In this document: positions 43,966 through 55,931 of the stretch, in pieces
Layout of the letters: every line of letters starts with the position of its first letter
Position numbering within the stretch: the first letter of the stretch is position 1
Source: Hygrophila difformis
Taxonomy: Eukaryota > Streptophyta > Magnoliopsida > Lamiales > Acanthaceae
NCBI GenBank assembly: GCA_030278955.1
Contig: JAOANR010000012.1
Span: 25,289,977-25,353,976 of the forward strand
Length of the DNA stretch: 64,000 bases
Reading direction: 5' to 3'
Notes under the pieces: model-generated
The model's input: the letters and a program-made list of their open reading frames with translations, nothing else
Databases searched by the model: none
What the model was told of the DNA's origin: nothing
Translations under genes and position numbers: made by a program

Positions 43966-46900
43966 TCAAAATGGGGAATTTTAAAAGTGATAATATATGT
44001 CTTATTGATAGTGCTTCAACGCACACGATACTAAAAGACATAAGGTATTTTTCCAATTTAAAAATGGGAGATACAAACATAAACACAATATGTGGTAGTA
44101 CAAATATTATACAAGGAATTGGCACAGCCAACCTTATTTTCCCAGAGGGAACAAAATTAATTGTGAAAAATGCACTCCTATCTCCCAAATCTCGAAGAAA
44201 TTTATTAAGTTTTAAAGATATCTGAGAAAATGGGTATCATCTCGAGACATCGACTTCAGAGAATGTCGAATATTTATTAATTACAAATACCACTCATGAT
44301 AAGAAATATATATTGGAAAAATTACCAGCTCTGTCTTCTGGATTGTATTTTTCAAAGATAAATATAACTGAAAATTATCACTTAGACCACAGGTCTAATA
44401 TTCCCCAAATAAACCAGAGGTTTATTGATTGCCAGATGCCAACTAATATATATCATCCCAAAATAGGCCAGAGGTCTATTGGAAGCCATAGGCTTAATGA
44501 TGAATATATGATATGGCATGATCGCCTAGGCCATCCTGGCTCTACGATGATGAGGCGAATTATTACAAATAGTCATGGTCATTCTTTAAAGGGACAAAAG
44601 TTGCTGCAACATAATGATTATATATGTGTTGCTTGCTCACAAGGAAAATTGATTTCCAAACATTCACTAACACAAGTGGGAACTGAAAGCCCTAGTTTTC
44701 TTGAAAGAATTCAGGGTGATATATGTGGACCTATAGATCCACCATGTAGACCATTTAAATATTTTATGATGCTAATTGATGCATCAACACGATGGTCCAA
44801 TGTATCATTATTATCATCTCGCAACCATGCGTTTACAAAATTACTTGCTCAAATTATTAAATTACGAGCACAGTTTCCTGATTATACAATAAAAAAATAT
44901 CCAATTGGATAATGCTGGTGAATATTCATCCCAGAGGTTTGATGAATACTGCATGTCAATTGGCATAACAGTCGAGCATCCTGTTGCTCATGTCCATACA
45001 CAGAATGGACTTGCTGAATCGCTTATAAAGCGTTTACAATTAATTGCCAGACCATTATTAATGAGATCTGGATTGCCATTGACAGCTTGGGGGCATGCAA
45101 TATTACATGCAACAAAATTGGTGCGGATAAGACCGACACATTATCATGAATACTCCCCTATCCAATTAACATTTGGGCATGAACCCAATATATCCCATCT
45201 CAGAATATTTGGTTGCGCAGTATATGTCCCGATTGCACCACCTCAACGCACAAAGATGGGTCCCCAACATAGGTTGGGAATATATGTCGGGTATGAATCA
45301 CCGTCGATTATTCGATATCTTGAACCATTAACTGGTGATTTATTTACTGCGAAATTCAAAGATTGTCATTTTGACGAATCTAATTTCCCGACATTAGGGG
45401 GAGATAAAAGTCAACCAAAGAAAGAAAAAGAAATCAACTGGAAAACACCGTTAGATTTCTTTGATCCTCGTACAAATGATTGTGAACTAAAAGTACAAAG
45501 AATTGTACATTTACAGAATATTGCAAATCAATTGCCGGACGCATTATGCAACTCTAAAAGAGTAACAAAATCTGTTATACCGGCAGCAAATGTTCCAATC
45601 AAAATTAATATCCCAGAGGGACCAATTACAAGTGCTAAAGATGAATCTACTGCACGCTTGAAACGTGGTAGACCACCAGGTTCCAAAGATAAAAACCTCG
45701 AAAGAAAAGAGGATCACAAATCATTGAAAGTGACAAAATTATAGAAAATATTCCAGAGGAAAAAGAAGCTCTTGAAAAGCAAACAGCTCCAGAGGAGCAG
45801 GAACTTGCAGCTCCAGAGGAGCATGAACTTGAAAATAATGAAATATCAATCAATTTTGTCACAAGCAGAAATGTTTGAAACCGAGATGCAATTATCATAG
45901 ATAATGTATTCTTATACCACATAACACTTGACATTATAAATGATGACGAGGATCATGAGCCAAATTCGGTTGATAAATGTCCGAAAAGAAAGGATTGGCC
46001 AAAATGGAAAGATGCAATCCAATCTGAATTGGATTCCCCGGCTAAAAGAAAAGTGTTTGGGCCAATTGTCAAAACACCAGAAAATATAAAGCCAGTCGGA
46101 TACAGATGGGTTTTTGTAAGAAAAAGAAATGGTAAAAATAAAATTGTCAGATACAAAGAAAGATTAGTCGCCCAAGGGTTCTCACAGAGACCCGGATTTG
46201 TTTATGATGAAACATATTCCCCTGTAATGGATGGAATAACATTTAGATATCTTATCAGTTTAGCAGTCCATCAAAATCTTGAAATGAGATTAATGGATGT
46301 TATTATTGTGTATCTATATGGAAATTTAGATATAGATATCTATATGAAGATCCCAGAGGGATTAAAAATGTCAGAGACATGTGAATCAAATCCTGAACAT
46401 ATGTATTCCATCAAATTACAAAAATCCTTATATGGACTGAAACAGTCTGGGCGAATGTGGTATAACTGACTCAGTGAGTCATTGATACAAGATGGTTATA
46501 CAAATGACCCAATCTGTCCATGTATTTTCATTAAGAAAAATGGACAAGAGTTTGTAATAATTGCAGTTTATGTTGATGATCTCAACTTAATTGGAACTCC
46601 ATATGAGCTCCAAAAAGCTGTTGAATACTTGAAAAAGGAGTTTTGAAATAAAAAATTTTGGTAAAACCAAATCATGCCTTGGTCTGCGAATTGAATATTT
46701 AAATAATGGAACTTTTATCCATCAAACAGCTTATACTCAGAGAGTATTAAAGCGATTTTATATGGATAAAGCACATCCATTGAGTACTCCAATGGTCGTA
46801 AGATCACTTTATATAAAAAAAGGATCCATTTAGACCACAAGAGGAAGATGAAGAAATTCTTGGGCCAGAGGTCCTATATCTAAGTGCCATAGGTGCTTTA

Positions 46901-47575
46901 ATGTATCTCGCAAACTGCACTAGACCAGATATATCATTTGCAGTAAATTTATTAGCGAGATTTATTTCATCTCCTACAAGACGACATTGGAATGGAATTA
47001 AACATATATTTTACTATCTCCAAGGAACTATTGATCTTGGGTTATTTTACCCTAATGATTCTCGGCATGAAATAATCGGCTTTGCTAATGCTGGATATTT
47101 GTCAAATCCACATAAAGCCAAATCTCAAATCGGCTATGTTTTTACATGTGGTGGTACATCAATCTCATGGAGATCAATGAAGCAGACTTTGACTGCTACT
47201 TCTTCAAATCAAGCCGAAATTTTAGCAATCCATGAAGCCGGTCGAGAGTGTGTATGGTTGCGATCTTTGATGCACCATATATTGAAAAATTTTGGCATAG
47301 TCACGGAAGAGAAAATACCCCCAACAGTTTTATATGAGGATAATGCAGCCTGTATAGCACAATTGAAGGGAGGGTATATTAAAGGAGATAGAACGAAACA
47401 TATTTCACCAAAAATTTTCCACACTCATGATCTACAGAAAAATGGTGAAATAGATGTGCAACAAATCCGTTCAGCTGATAATCTTGCAGATTTATTTACC
47501 AAGGTACTACCAATAGCAACATTCGAAAAATTGGTGAAACGTATCGGGATGCGCCAACTGAGGAATCTCAACTGA
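43966..47575 (+). pseudogene. copia pol (protease, integrase, RT, RNase H)
   Basis: Protease begins with LIDSASTHTI (DSA active site). A TGA at 44223-44225 interrupts it. Integrase spans about 44500-45400: HDRLGHPGS with CVAC (zinc finger), Asp in GDICGP, Asp in DNAGEY and Glu in NGLAES, with a frameshift near 44905. RT begins near 46080 (YRWVFVRKRNG), with YVDDLNLIG near 46570, interrupted by stops at 46467-46469 and frameshifts near 46640 and 46830. RNase H (46901-47575) has FANAGYLS where the catalytic Asp is expected, and ends with DNLADLFTKVLP. Frame changes also separate integrase from RT near 45744-46000. It is clearly non-functional. Confidence 0.9.
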
Positions 47576-47712
47576 TGTTTTAATGAGGGGGAGAAGTAAA
47601 TACACAATAATCATGTACTCTTTTTCCAAACTTGGATTTTTTTTTCCAGAGGGTTTTTTCCAAGTAAGGTTTTAACGAAGCATATTCTTTGCACGAAAAC
47701 ATCCAGGGGGAG

Positions 47713-48048
47713 TGTGATGAAATCTTGACTGTTGTAGATTGTGATAAAATCTTTGTGATAAAATCTTGACCGTATAAGATTTCATAATTAATGGATGTTG
47801 TCGTTATAGGAGCCTAACTAATATATATATACATATATATATATATATTCCTTTCTATTGTATTGATACACTTGCAGTGAATAATAATAATAATAACAAT
47901 CTTCCCCTATCTCTCTGTTCCTGCATCCCCTCTCTCCTTGTTCCATACATATTTTCCTCTCAATTTTATTCTCTACTAAGTCTTTAAGATATACTACTAT
48001 CCATATTATATTCTGATAAACCATCAAATATATATTATATCTATAACA
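47713..48048 (+). repeat. copia 3' LTR (336 bp)
   Basis: It matches the 5' LTR, with a local duplication of TGTGATAAAATCTT near 47752 and a longer TA tract. Confidence 0.88.
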
Positions 48049-48441
48049 AGTATTTTGATATAAATGGTTCCACCATCACACATTTGATGGTTAAATCTAA
48101 CATAGCCATATTCTCCTCTCAACCTTAACCAAACTTTTCCAATCGAATCACTGTTACAAATTGTTTATTCAGAACCTAAACTATGTTAAAACTTAACATT
48201 CATGAGACATCACATGAATCACTTTTAGTTCCACATCATTAAACCTCTCATGCAACTTGTTTTTCTCCATTATTTTTAAATCTTAAATATGATAATTTGA
48301 CGATAAAAAATTTAAAAGTTCTTTTGCTCGCCTTCTCAGGCTATTTCCCCCCCCACCCCCCAAAAAAAAAAAATTTAAAAGTTCTTTAACATCCTTATTT
48401 TTTGGGGATGAGGACTTGTATTGGACAAACTGAAATAGATT
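48049..48441. other. intergenic sequence
   Basis: AT-rich with C-runs near 48346. No gene is seen. Confidence 0.5.
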
Positions 48442-48894
48442 GGGTTTGTTTGGGAGTTAGCATATGACAGATAGCAGATTTGACTAGCAGATTTAAACAG
48501 CATATATAAATATTATATTTGACCAGCAGATAAGAATAGCAGATTTTATTAAAGTTGTTTGGCACATCAGCAGATCACATATTTAATAAGTAATGGGGCT
48601 GTTTGGATGACAGCATATTGGCCAGCATATAGCATATTGGAAGAGCATATTGTCTCACAGTTCTGTCTCCGAATCTGCTATCTGCTGGCGGATCCGCTGA
48701 CTCTCAAACATCCCAATATCTACTAGAGGTTCTTCAATAATCTGCCTCAAAATGTGCAGATCAAATTTGATCAGATTTGCTCAATATGCTACTCCGAATC
48801 TACCGTATACCAAACAAGAAAAAATAGCATAACATTTGATCAAATCTGCCAACTATCAATATGCTCTTGTTTCTGCTTTCAACCAAATATACCC
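48442..48894. mobile_element. MITE with a second MITE nested inside
   Basis: The outer ends GGGTTTGTTTGG and CCAAATATACCC enclose CAGCA/TGCTG-type subterminal words. An inner copy (48595-48714; GGGGCTGTTTGG to CTCAAACATCCC) has a related sequence and a possible AAT duplication. A solo relative of the inner copy lies at 23846-23965. Confidence 0.6.
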
Positions 48895-49746
48895 ATTGTG
48901 ATCTATGATTGAACACACTTAACAACAGCTACCCTCAGGCATAAAGCATATTGTGCGTATCTCATTTGCAAACATTATTGTTCTCTGAGTTTCAATTGCC
49001 GAGTACGATATTCATGGAAAATTACACCTTCGAAGACAACACATTCCATCAAAAAATTATTGGTTGATCAAAATGATTGCTAACACAACACATGTAACAT
49101 TTTTTAAATTGGATTAAATTATTTAAGGGTAGTATTTTTTTGGTAAATAGTGACACTTATGTGTCGGCAAAGGTGTGTAAGCCTAAATCACACAAATTAT
49201 TTAAGGGCAGTATTTTAGTATATTTAATTATTTATATTATAAATATACTACTGGTTAACAACCCATAGAGTTGCTCAATCAGTCCTCATTTTCATCCCAT
49301 TATTTTGTAGGAGTAATTTGAATCACTCCGCCTTTTCTTCTCTCACACATAACCTAATCATACAATATAAAAACAATATAATAAAAATTAATATAAATAA
49401 AAATTAATATTTATTTATCACCCAATCATATAATGTCACTTGGCATTATATGATTGGTTGCACATTCATGACCCTCTCATGAATTGAGGTTGACCATCCG
49501 ATCTAAGTCACTGAGAGTTATGGCATTTTATATGTTTTTATTATTTTTATTATTTATTTTTTGTCTTTTGTTATAACCCCATTTGGGGGTCATGAATGGA
49601 AGTAGCCTAACATTGATAGTTACCAAATATATCGAGTGTCCGGCCGGATCGAGTACCCACAGCGGGTACATAACATAGTCACCGTTTTTATTTATTTTTT
49701 AATTAAAGAAATTTGGAGAGAAAAACATACTTCTACAAACTACTCT
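48895..49746. other. intergenic sequence
   Basis: No coding or bounded repeat feature is seen. Confidence 0.5.
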
Positions 49747-49755
49747 GATACATAC

Positions 49756-50314
49756 GAAAAAGTTAACATTTTAGTCCTTTAGGATTTAAAATTCACCAAA
49801 ATGAACCTCTTCATTTGAATTGAAAAAATTGGTCCCCTTATAAGTTTGATGTTTTCTCCAATTTGGCCCTTTGGGCATAATAAACCAAATTAATATCTAA
49901 TGAAAAATAATTAAGTCATTAATATTGGTTCTATAATCCTTAATTAAATGGGTCAACCCACGAACACATTTATCAAAACTCATTTTTATTAAAAAAAAAT
50001 ACTATTTTATTTAAATAAAATTACCTTTTATTAAAAACTAATTTTATTCAAACAAAATAATCATTTATCAAAAATTCATTTTATTCAAATAAAATTAAGG
50101 GTTACAAGTTGACCCATTTAATTAAGGGTTGTGAGACTCATATTAATGGCTTAATCATCTTTATTACATGTTAATTAAATTTATTATGTCAAAATGATTA
50201 AATTGGAGAAAAAATCAAACCTAGAGGACTAATTTTTCCGATTAAAAATTGAAATAAAGAGAACTATTTTGATGAATTTTAAAACTTAAAGGACCAATTT
50301 GTTAATTTTTCACA
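49756..50314. mobile_element. fold-back MULE-type MITE, about 556 bp
   Basis: The left end GAAAAAGTTAACATTTTAGTCC pairs with the right end, which reads GGACCAATTTGTTAATTTTTC on plus. The arms continue to pair for about 200 bp. The 9-mer GATACATAC lies immediately left (49747-49755) and at 50315-50323, offset 3 bp from the pairing end. Confidence 0.75.
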
Positions 50315-50668
50315 GATACATACATTCATTGATTAGGAATTGGGATGTATCATGTACCTCAATAATTAATCCAAAGTTATTCAATAGTAGAAAAATTTAT
50401 AATTAAATATTTTTAATTCATTCACAACAAACATATTTGTGGATTAATTACATATTAAAAAAAAAAAGACGCATGGGTTTTGAGTAAATACTAGTACAAA
50501 TTTAGAAATAAATAAAAAGGTTGGATTTAGATAGATAGAGGAATACGTAGTGAAGGCAAAAAAAAATTGGGTAAATACTAGAAGAGACACTGAAGAATTC
50601 TCATACTTGGTAAATTAATAAATTCTCATACAGCTTGATTGTGTGTGTACTATAGATTATAAATTTAC

Positions 50669-50868
50669 TGTTATAATGTCCCACATCGGTTATATATTGG
50701 AATATTTCCTGTTTATATGGACATGTGTTACTCTACCTACTGCCAATTGATTTTGGATTAGAGCATTTAGGTCTATATTCTTTCTAACATGGTATCAGAG
50801 CCATGTGTACTTATTTGGGTATCTCGTTATTTCCGAGATAAATATCATATCGTGGAGGGTGTTATAAT
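50669..50868 (+). mobile_element. TRIM-type LTR element, truncated
   Basis: The LTR 50669-50789 (121 bp, TGTTATAATGTCCCACATCGG to TCTAACA) is followed at once by the initiator-Met primer site TGGTATCAGAGCC (50790-50802). A 70-bp interior ends in a purine tract (GTGGAGGG) and a second LTR start TGTTATAAT at 50860, where the similarity stops. Confidence 0.75.
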
Positions 50869-51069
50869 AGCTTATAACTTTAGCCATTTACATTTGAGTT
50901 GAGTTCAGAGAATATGGGAATTGTAAAATTAGAATGATAATACTTGTTGAAAAGAGAAGATGGGAAAGTGTGGGAAAAAAAAACCTAATCCCTGACCTTT
51001 TTTTTTCACATACCTGGTCGAATCCAATTTTATTTAGACTTAGGTGGGTATTCAACTTGTTTGCCCTCC

Positions 51070-53153
51070 CCTAAAGTACTTTTTTTTAAAAAAAAAAAGA
51101 AGCCAAAGGCCTGAAAACAAGGGGAAAACAAAGAAAGGAAAACAAAGCAGTACAAAAACTACAACCGCTCATAAGCCGGGATAATCTAGCATCGAGGGAA
51201 GCAAACGCCGGATTCATCCCCCGCGACGTCCCCACGTACAAAATCGGGCGGGTAGGCCCACGTGGTGAAGAACTCCTCTGCCAAAGCGCCATGTTTAGCA
51301 AGTTTGTCCGTCACCCTATTACCTTCCCGGAGGATGTGGTGGATGGGGCAGTCTTCGAACTCCTCTATCAGCTCCCTAATATAGTGAAGGAGGGACGCAT
51401 AAGGGTGGTAGATGGGGGGGGGGGGGGGGGGGACTAAGCAAGACTGATCCCTGACAATGAATCGGAATAACAGCACAACCTTATGACTCCCATCCTCTTT
51501 ACAAACTGAAGACCAGAGACCGTTGCCGATAGTTCTGCATGGAGGATGGATTGATGACCGAGGTATCCACAACCTCCTCCTAACCACTGTCCTTCGGGAT
51601 TTCTAACCACAAGCGAAAACCTGAGCGACCCGGGTTCCCCCAAGAGCTACCGTCGATATGCAATATAGTTCTAATGGATCATTTTTCATTCAAATGAATA
51701 AATCTCAAGGGATGATGGACGTGCATAGGATGCCCTTCGACCTTCTTCAATTCCGCTGTTAAGTTTATAATTTCCCGCCGGAGGAACCACAGGGAGTTGC
51801 TTTTAGCTCTAAAGGTCCTGGAGTTACGTTCAATCCAAATAACCCACAATGCCACCACAAACAAAGTACCATATTACCTGGACATCCCTTGCAGGAAACA
51901 TCTGATTTCGTCTGTGTTAATGGTAGTGCAATCTTGGGGGATATGGATGTGCAGGCCTTTCCACACTTGGCTGGCCCAAGTACAATAGAAAAAGCTATGA
52001 TACCAACTCTCCTCTTCTATCCTGCATCCCGTTCACAGTGGGGAAGGGGCCAATTTCCTTCTAAATCGGGTCAGAATTGGCAGCGAGTCTCTACAAATCA
52101 GTCAGAGGAGCATACAAAATTTTTCTGGTAAAGTATTCTTCCCGATCCACTTCCAGTCACTACTATCATAGTTATTCTTGGTAAGCAGGTAGTAGGCTGA
52201 GCTTACTGAATATTTGCCTGAGGAGTTAACTTTCCATGTCCACATATCCTTTATAGCAGGATGCAACCTGGGGGGAGGGGGCAAGCACTGACTTCTTGAA
52301 GGATCTCGCCAGGGATATTGGAGTAGAGGTCATCCCAATGCCATGAACCATTAACTACAATGTCCTTAATTTTTAGCTGCATGTCATGAACAGCTATGAA
52401 CAGAAGCCGAGGGCCCAGCTGGGCTCCTTCCCACCAATTTGAGAACCACAAAGAGGAGTTCCCACAACCAATCCTAAAGCCGAATCCATCTTTGAGAGCA
52501 GGGATAAGGGCATTAAGAAGTTTGGCTGTGAAGGATCGAGTGTTCTTCTCCTGGACAGAGGGGAATGTCCAATTGGGGAATTGGTCTTTAATCATCATCA
52601 CCCACGGTTTGTTGGCATCGTGCATCCACGCCCAAAGGATTTCCCCTAACAATGCTGTGTTCATCATCCGGGCCTTGCGAAGACCCAGGCCACCTGCTGC
52701 CCTAGGGACAGACAGTTTGTCCCATGACACAAGGTGGATCCCCTTCCCCTCTCGGTCTTTCCAAATAAACCGATTAATTTTTTTGTCTATAGCTTCGCAA
52801 ACCGCGCTTGGGAACCAGTGCAATTGCATAAAGTATGATGGGATGGAAGCTAAAACCGCCTGGCATAGTGTGACCCTCCCCGCCTTGTCGAGTAATTTGT
52901 TGCTTCATCCATCAAGCCGCTGATCCATTTTATTAAGGATGAAGGCGAAATCCATGATCAGTTTCCTCCCAAACATAAGGGGAAAACCTAAGTATGTCCC
53001 AAGAGACTCCACCACCTAGATGTTTAAAGTAGAAGCAACCCAGTCTCTCTCATTTTCATGGACAGCTTTAGAGATAAAAGGAGATAATTTGTGTTGATTC
53101 AACATCATGCCAGAGGCATTGGAGAAGGATTGCAGAGCCTGAGCAATTGCTTT
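51070..53153 (-). mobile_element. L1-type LINE, 3' part, interrupted by an LTR element
   Basis: Minus strand. The RT thumb end is seen near 53150-53016 (FSNASGMMLNQHKLS), followed by the segment typical of plant LINE ORF2 (INRFIWKDREGKGIHLVSWD; AAGGLGLRKARMMNTALLGE) at 52829-52251. Then come the zf-RVT block (about 52230-52102) and an RNase H tail (51643-51186; LREGNRVTDKLAKHGALAEE). The 3' end is a poly(A)-like T-run near 51078-51101. Frames are broken several times (stop at 53016, another near 52251, frameshift at a G19 run 51414-51432). The 5' part is cut off at 53153 by a chromovirus LTR, so the rest should lie beyond that element. Confidence 0.87.
51414..51432. repeat. G19 homopolymer in the LINE
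   Basis: Nineteen consecutive G interrupt the RNase H frame. This is the same length as the C19 run at 19508. Confidence 0.9.
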
Positions 53154-55677
53154 TGTAACACCCCGGTTTTTGATAATCCAGGTCGGGATGTCACCGCCAC
53201 ACCTCCCTAGCAAGACAAGATTCCTTCGAGCTTGCTAAAGAGATGCAAGGCTATGGTATTGCAGTATTTAAAATATTTAAAACACATTCAAACAACCCAT
53301 ACAATATAGTTCGAAAAATAATATCATAATAGTACAGCAGAAATAATATTTAAGTATAAGTATTGCAGCGAAATTTTAAATAGGGCCAACATGGCCAAAA
53401 CACGGGTTAAATAGGCCCGTTCATGCAAGTCATAGTCTAATGCAAAAATTCAAAAATAATGTTCTTCCCAAAAGTGCCCATGCATGCTCATGATCATGCA
53501 TAATCTACACTCTGTAAGAAAAAGAAAGAAATGGTTTTGATCAGCCACACGTGCTGAGTAAGTTAACACATAGAATGATTATGGGGTTTCAAAGCCATTA
53601 ACTAAACTTCAATAAAAGCATGCTACTAGATAATATACAGTTTAATTTAATTAACTAAATAAATTGCGTAAATGAAATCATGGATTCCAACTAGTCATAT
53701 ATTTAAAATAATTTAATTAAAAGCAAAAAAAAATTTAAATAAAGCACTAAATAATTTAATTGGAAGCAATAAATAAAGTATTTTAATTATCCCCATTAAA
53801 AAAGATCGTGTGTTTCAAGTTTCTCACGATTGCATCGCAATCTCTAGAAGTCTAGCCGTTAGTCCGGCGGCCGCAGCCGTATCCGCCATACCCAGTACCA
53901 CTCCGAAGCCTCGGGAAATCCATACGGATGTTCTCGAGAGTGTAGGCCATATATCTCGTGCCGTTTTGGCAGTGTTTCTCATATTTCGCGCGGGTCACCA
54001 TCGTCCATAAAGACACGAAGTGAATAGTTAGGAGGGAACCCTGCAGAGCACTCACCCCCTAATTTTATTTAATCAAGTTATAAGGGGATTTTCAAAAACT
54101 ATTATTTCATGTGTTTTATTTCAAAAATAATTTCCAGTCGTTCAAACCTTAAAGGCAAATTTCGCAATTTCAGTCACTTCCTCAAAACATGACTTTCCTA
54201 AGTCGCTCTTTACTCCATAATTATTTAAAAGTACATTTTAAGTCCGAAAATTCTGAAATTTTACCAGTGACTCGAAAACACGGAGACGAACAAGTTTTAT
54301 GTTTTAAGTTTTTCGATCCGGGTTTAGGAATTAAGTCGAAAACATGATTTTCTATCAGAACATTATTCTGTCCGAGTTTTACAACAGCAGTTTCAAAAAT
54401 TCGAATTCTACCATAGCAAACGAACTCCAATTTCAACGAAAATTTACAGGAAGATGCACAAGATATAGATCTACAAGTTCTATGTTCGACTCAAGTTCTA
54501 ATTCAGCCTATATCTAATGTCAAAATCAACCACAAGTTCGGACTAAGATTCTGTCACCGTTTCAAGTTCTAAATTTGGCTTAGATTAGTTTTCGGCCGTT
54601 TCAGATATCAAAACACGATGAAAAATTATGAAAATTTTACACGAATTAGATCAGTATCTTAGGAGCGTTTTTTGTGTTTTGAGTTTTTCCGTTTAAACAG
54701 TTTAAGGGTTCGAAAAATTCATACGAGATCGCTGCGCCGTAGGGTTTTTAGGTTGACAGATTTTGGGGTTTTTGTTTAAATCTTTACGTTTAGGTATATT
54801 TTAATTCTCCCAAAACCATAGTAAGGTTAACTTACTTGATGGTGGATCTCCCGGCTCGTCAGATTCGTGGGCGTTGCTTCCACGTCCTCCGTTCGTACCC
54901 TGGATTCGCCGAGATATTCATTTTTGATCCGGATCGGGGTTTAGAAAGGAAGAATAGATCGAGTTAGACTCGTTTCCGAATTAGAATTGTAAATAATGAA
55001 CAAAGTCTTACCAACACGATGAAAGTCTTGAATTTTCATCCAAATCTCAGCCTTCTATTGCCTTCGTGCCTCCGACGACTCCGGGATTCGGGTTTGAAAC
55101 GTATAGTATTTTTCGAAGGGTTTGGAAAATGTTCGGGGTCGGAGGGGATGGGTTTTTAGAGTCAAGGGTCTTATGGTTCGGCCAAGTCAGTTACAAAGAG
55201 TCTTGGGCCGCAAGGTGAGCAACCGAAGTCAAAAAATCCGAAATCGGGCGAGAAAATCTCGCATAGCTCGTTGCTGCCCGCTGGCGCGAGATTCCCTTTG
55301 CAGCGCGCGGCCTTCGCCTGGACTTCGGTCCGGGCCGGGTCGTGCGATCCGTCGGGCATTTTCTCCTCTCTTTCGGACTTCTATCCTCGTATGTTCTTGG
55401 TCTCTGATTTTCGGGCTAATATTTGGGCTCCAAATTCCTATTTTTGTTTTTATGTGGACCTTAATTAATCTATGGGTCCGAATTATAAGTCCATTTGTAT
55501 TGGGTTATCTTGGGATCATTTATTTAATTAAATTATCTTCAACTTTAATTCTTTATTGGATTAAATTCCCTTTCTCATTTCCCATGATTATTTATTTATT
55601 TACTATGTTTATTTATTTATTGTATTTATTTATTATTTATTTATTTATTTTATATTACAATATTCTCGGGTATTACA
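53154..55677 (-). repeat. chromovirus 3' LTR (2524 bp)
   Basis: On minus it starts TGTAATACCCGAG and ends CGGGGTGTTACA. Its first 1.2 kb on plus closely matches 62763-64000. Long frames across it, such as 55122-56192 on plus, have no domain support. Confidence 0.9.
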
Positions 55678-55692
55678 TTCTACCCTCCTTAA
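55678..55692 (-). other. polypurine tract of the chromovirus
   Basis: On minus this is TAAGGAGGGTAGAA directly before the LTR start TGTAATACC. It confirms the minus orientation. Confidence 0.85.
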
Positions 55693-55931
55693 GAATCAAC
55701 TTCGTCCTCGAAGTTGCGTTTCGGCTTTTCTCTTGCTCAGAGTTAAAGTCCTTTCGTTTATTTTACTATTTTGGGACTGAACTTAAAATTAAAATTTCTA
55801 AGCTGCCTACGTACCCTGTGAAGGGATCAAGCCATGACGTAGTTCAAAACAATTTGAATTTGTTTATTTATTTTGGACAAAAATACAAGGAAATTACACG
55901 GTGTGACATCCTCTCCCCCTTAAGCTTACAG

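Larger units (their letters stand above)
42441..48048 (+). mobile_element. Ty1/copia retrotransposon, decayed
   Basis: LTRs lie at 42441-42742 and 47713-48048, with the interior in copia order gag-PR-IN-RT-RNase H. A TTATCAGCACGAGCC primer-site word follows the 5' LTR, and a polypurine tract (CCAGGGGGAG) precedes the 3' LTR. The flanking 5-mers (ACAAT and AGTAT) do not match, so the target duplication is lost or the ends are recombined. Confidence 0.9.
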
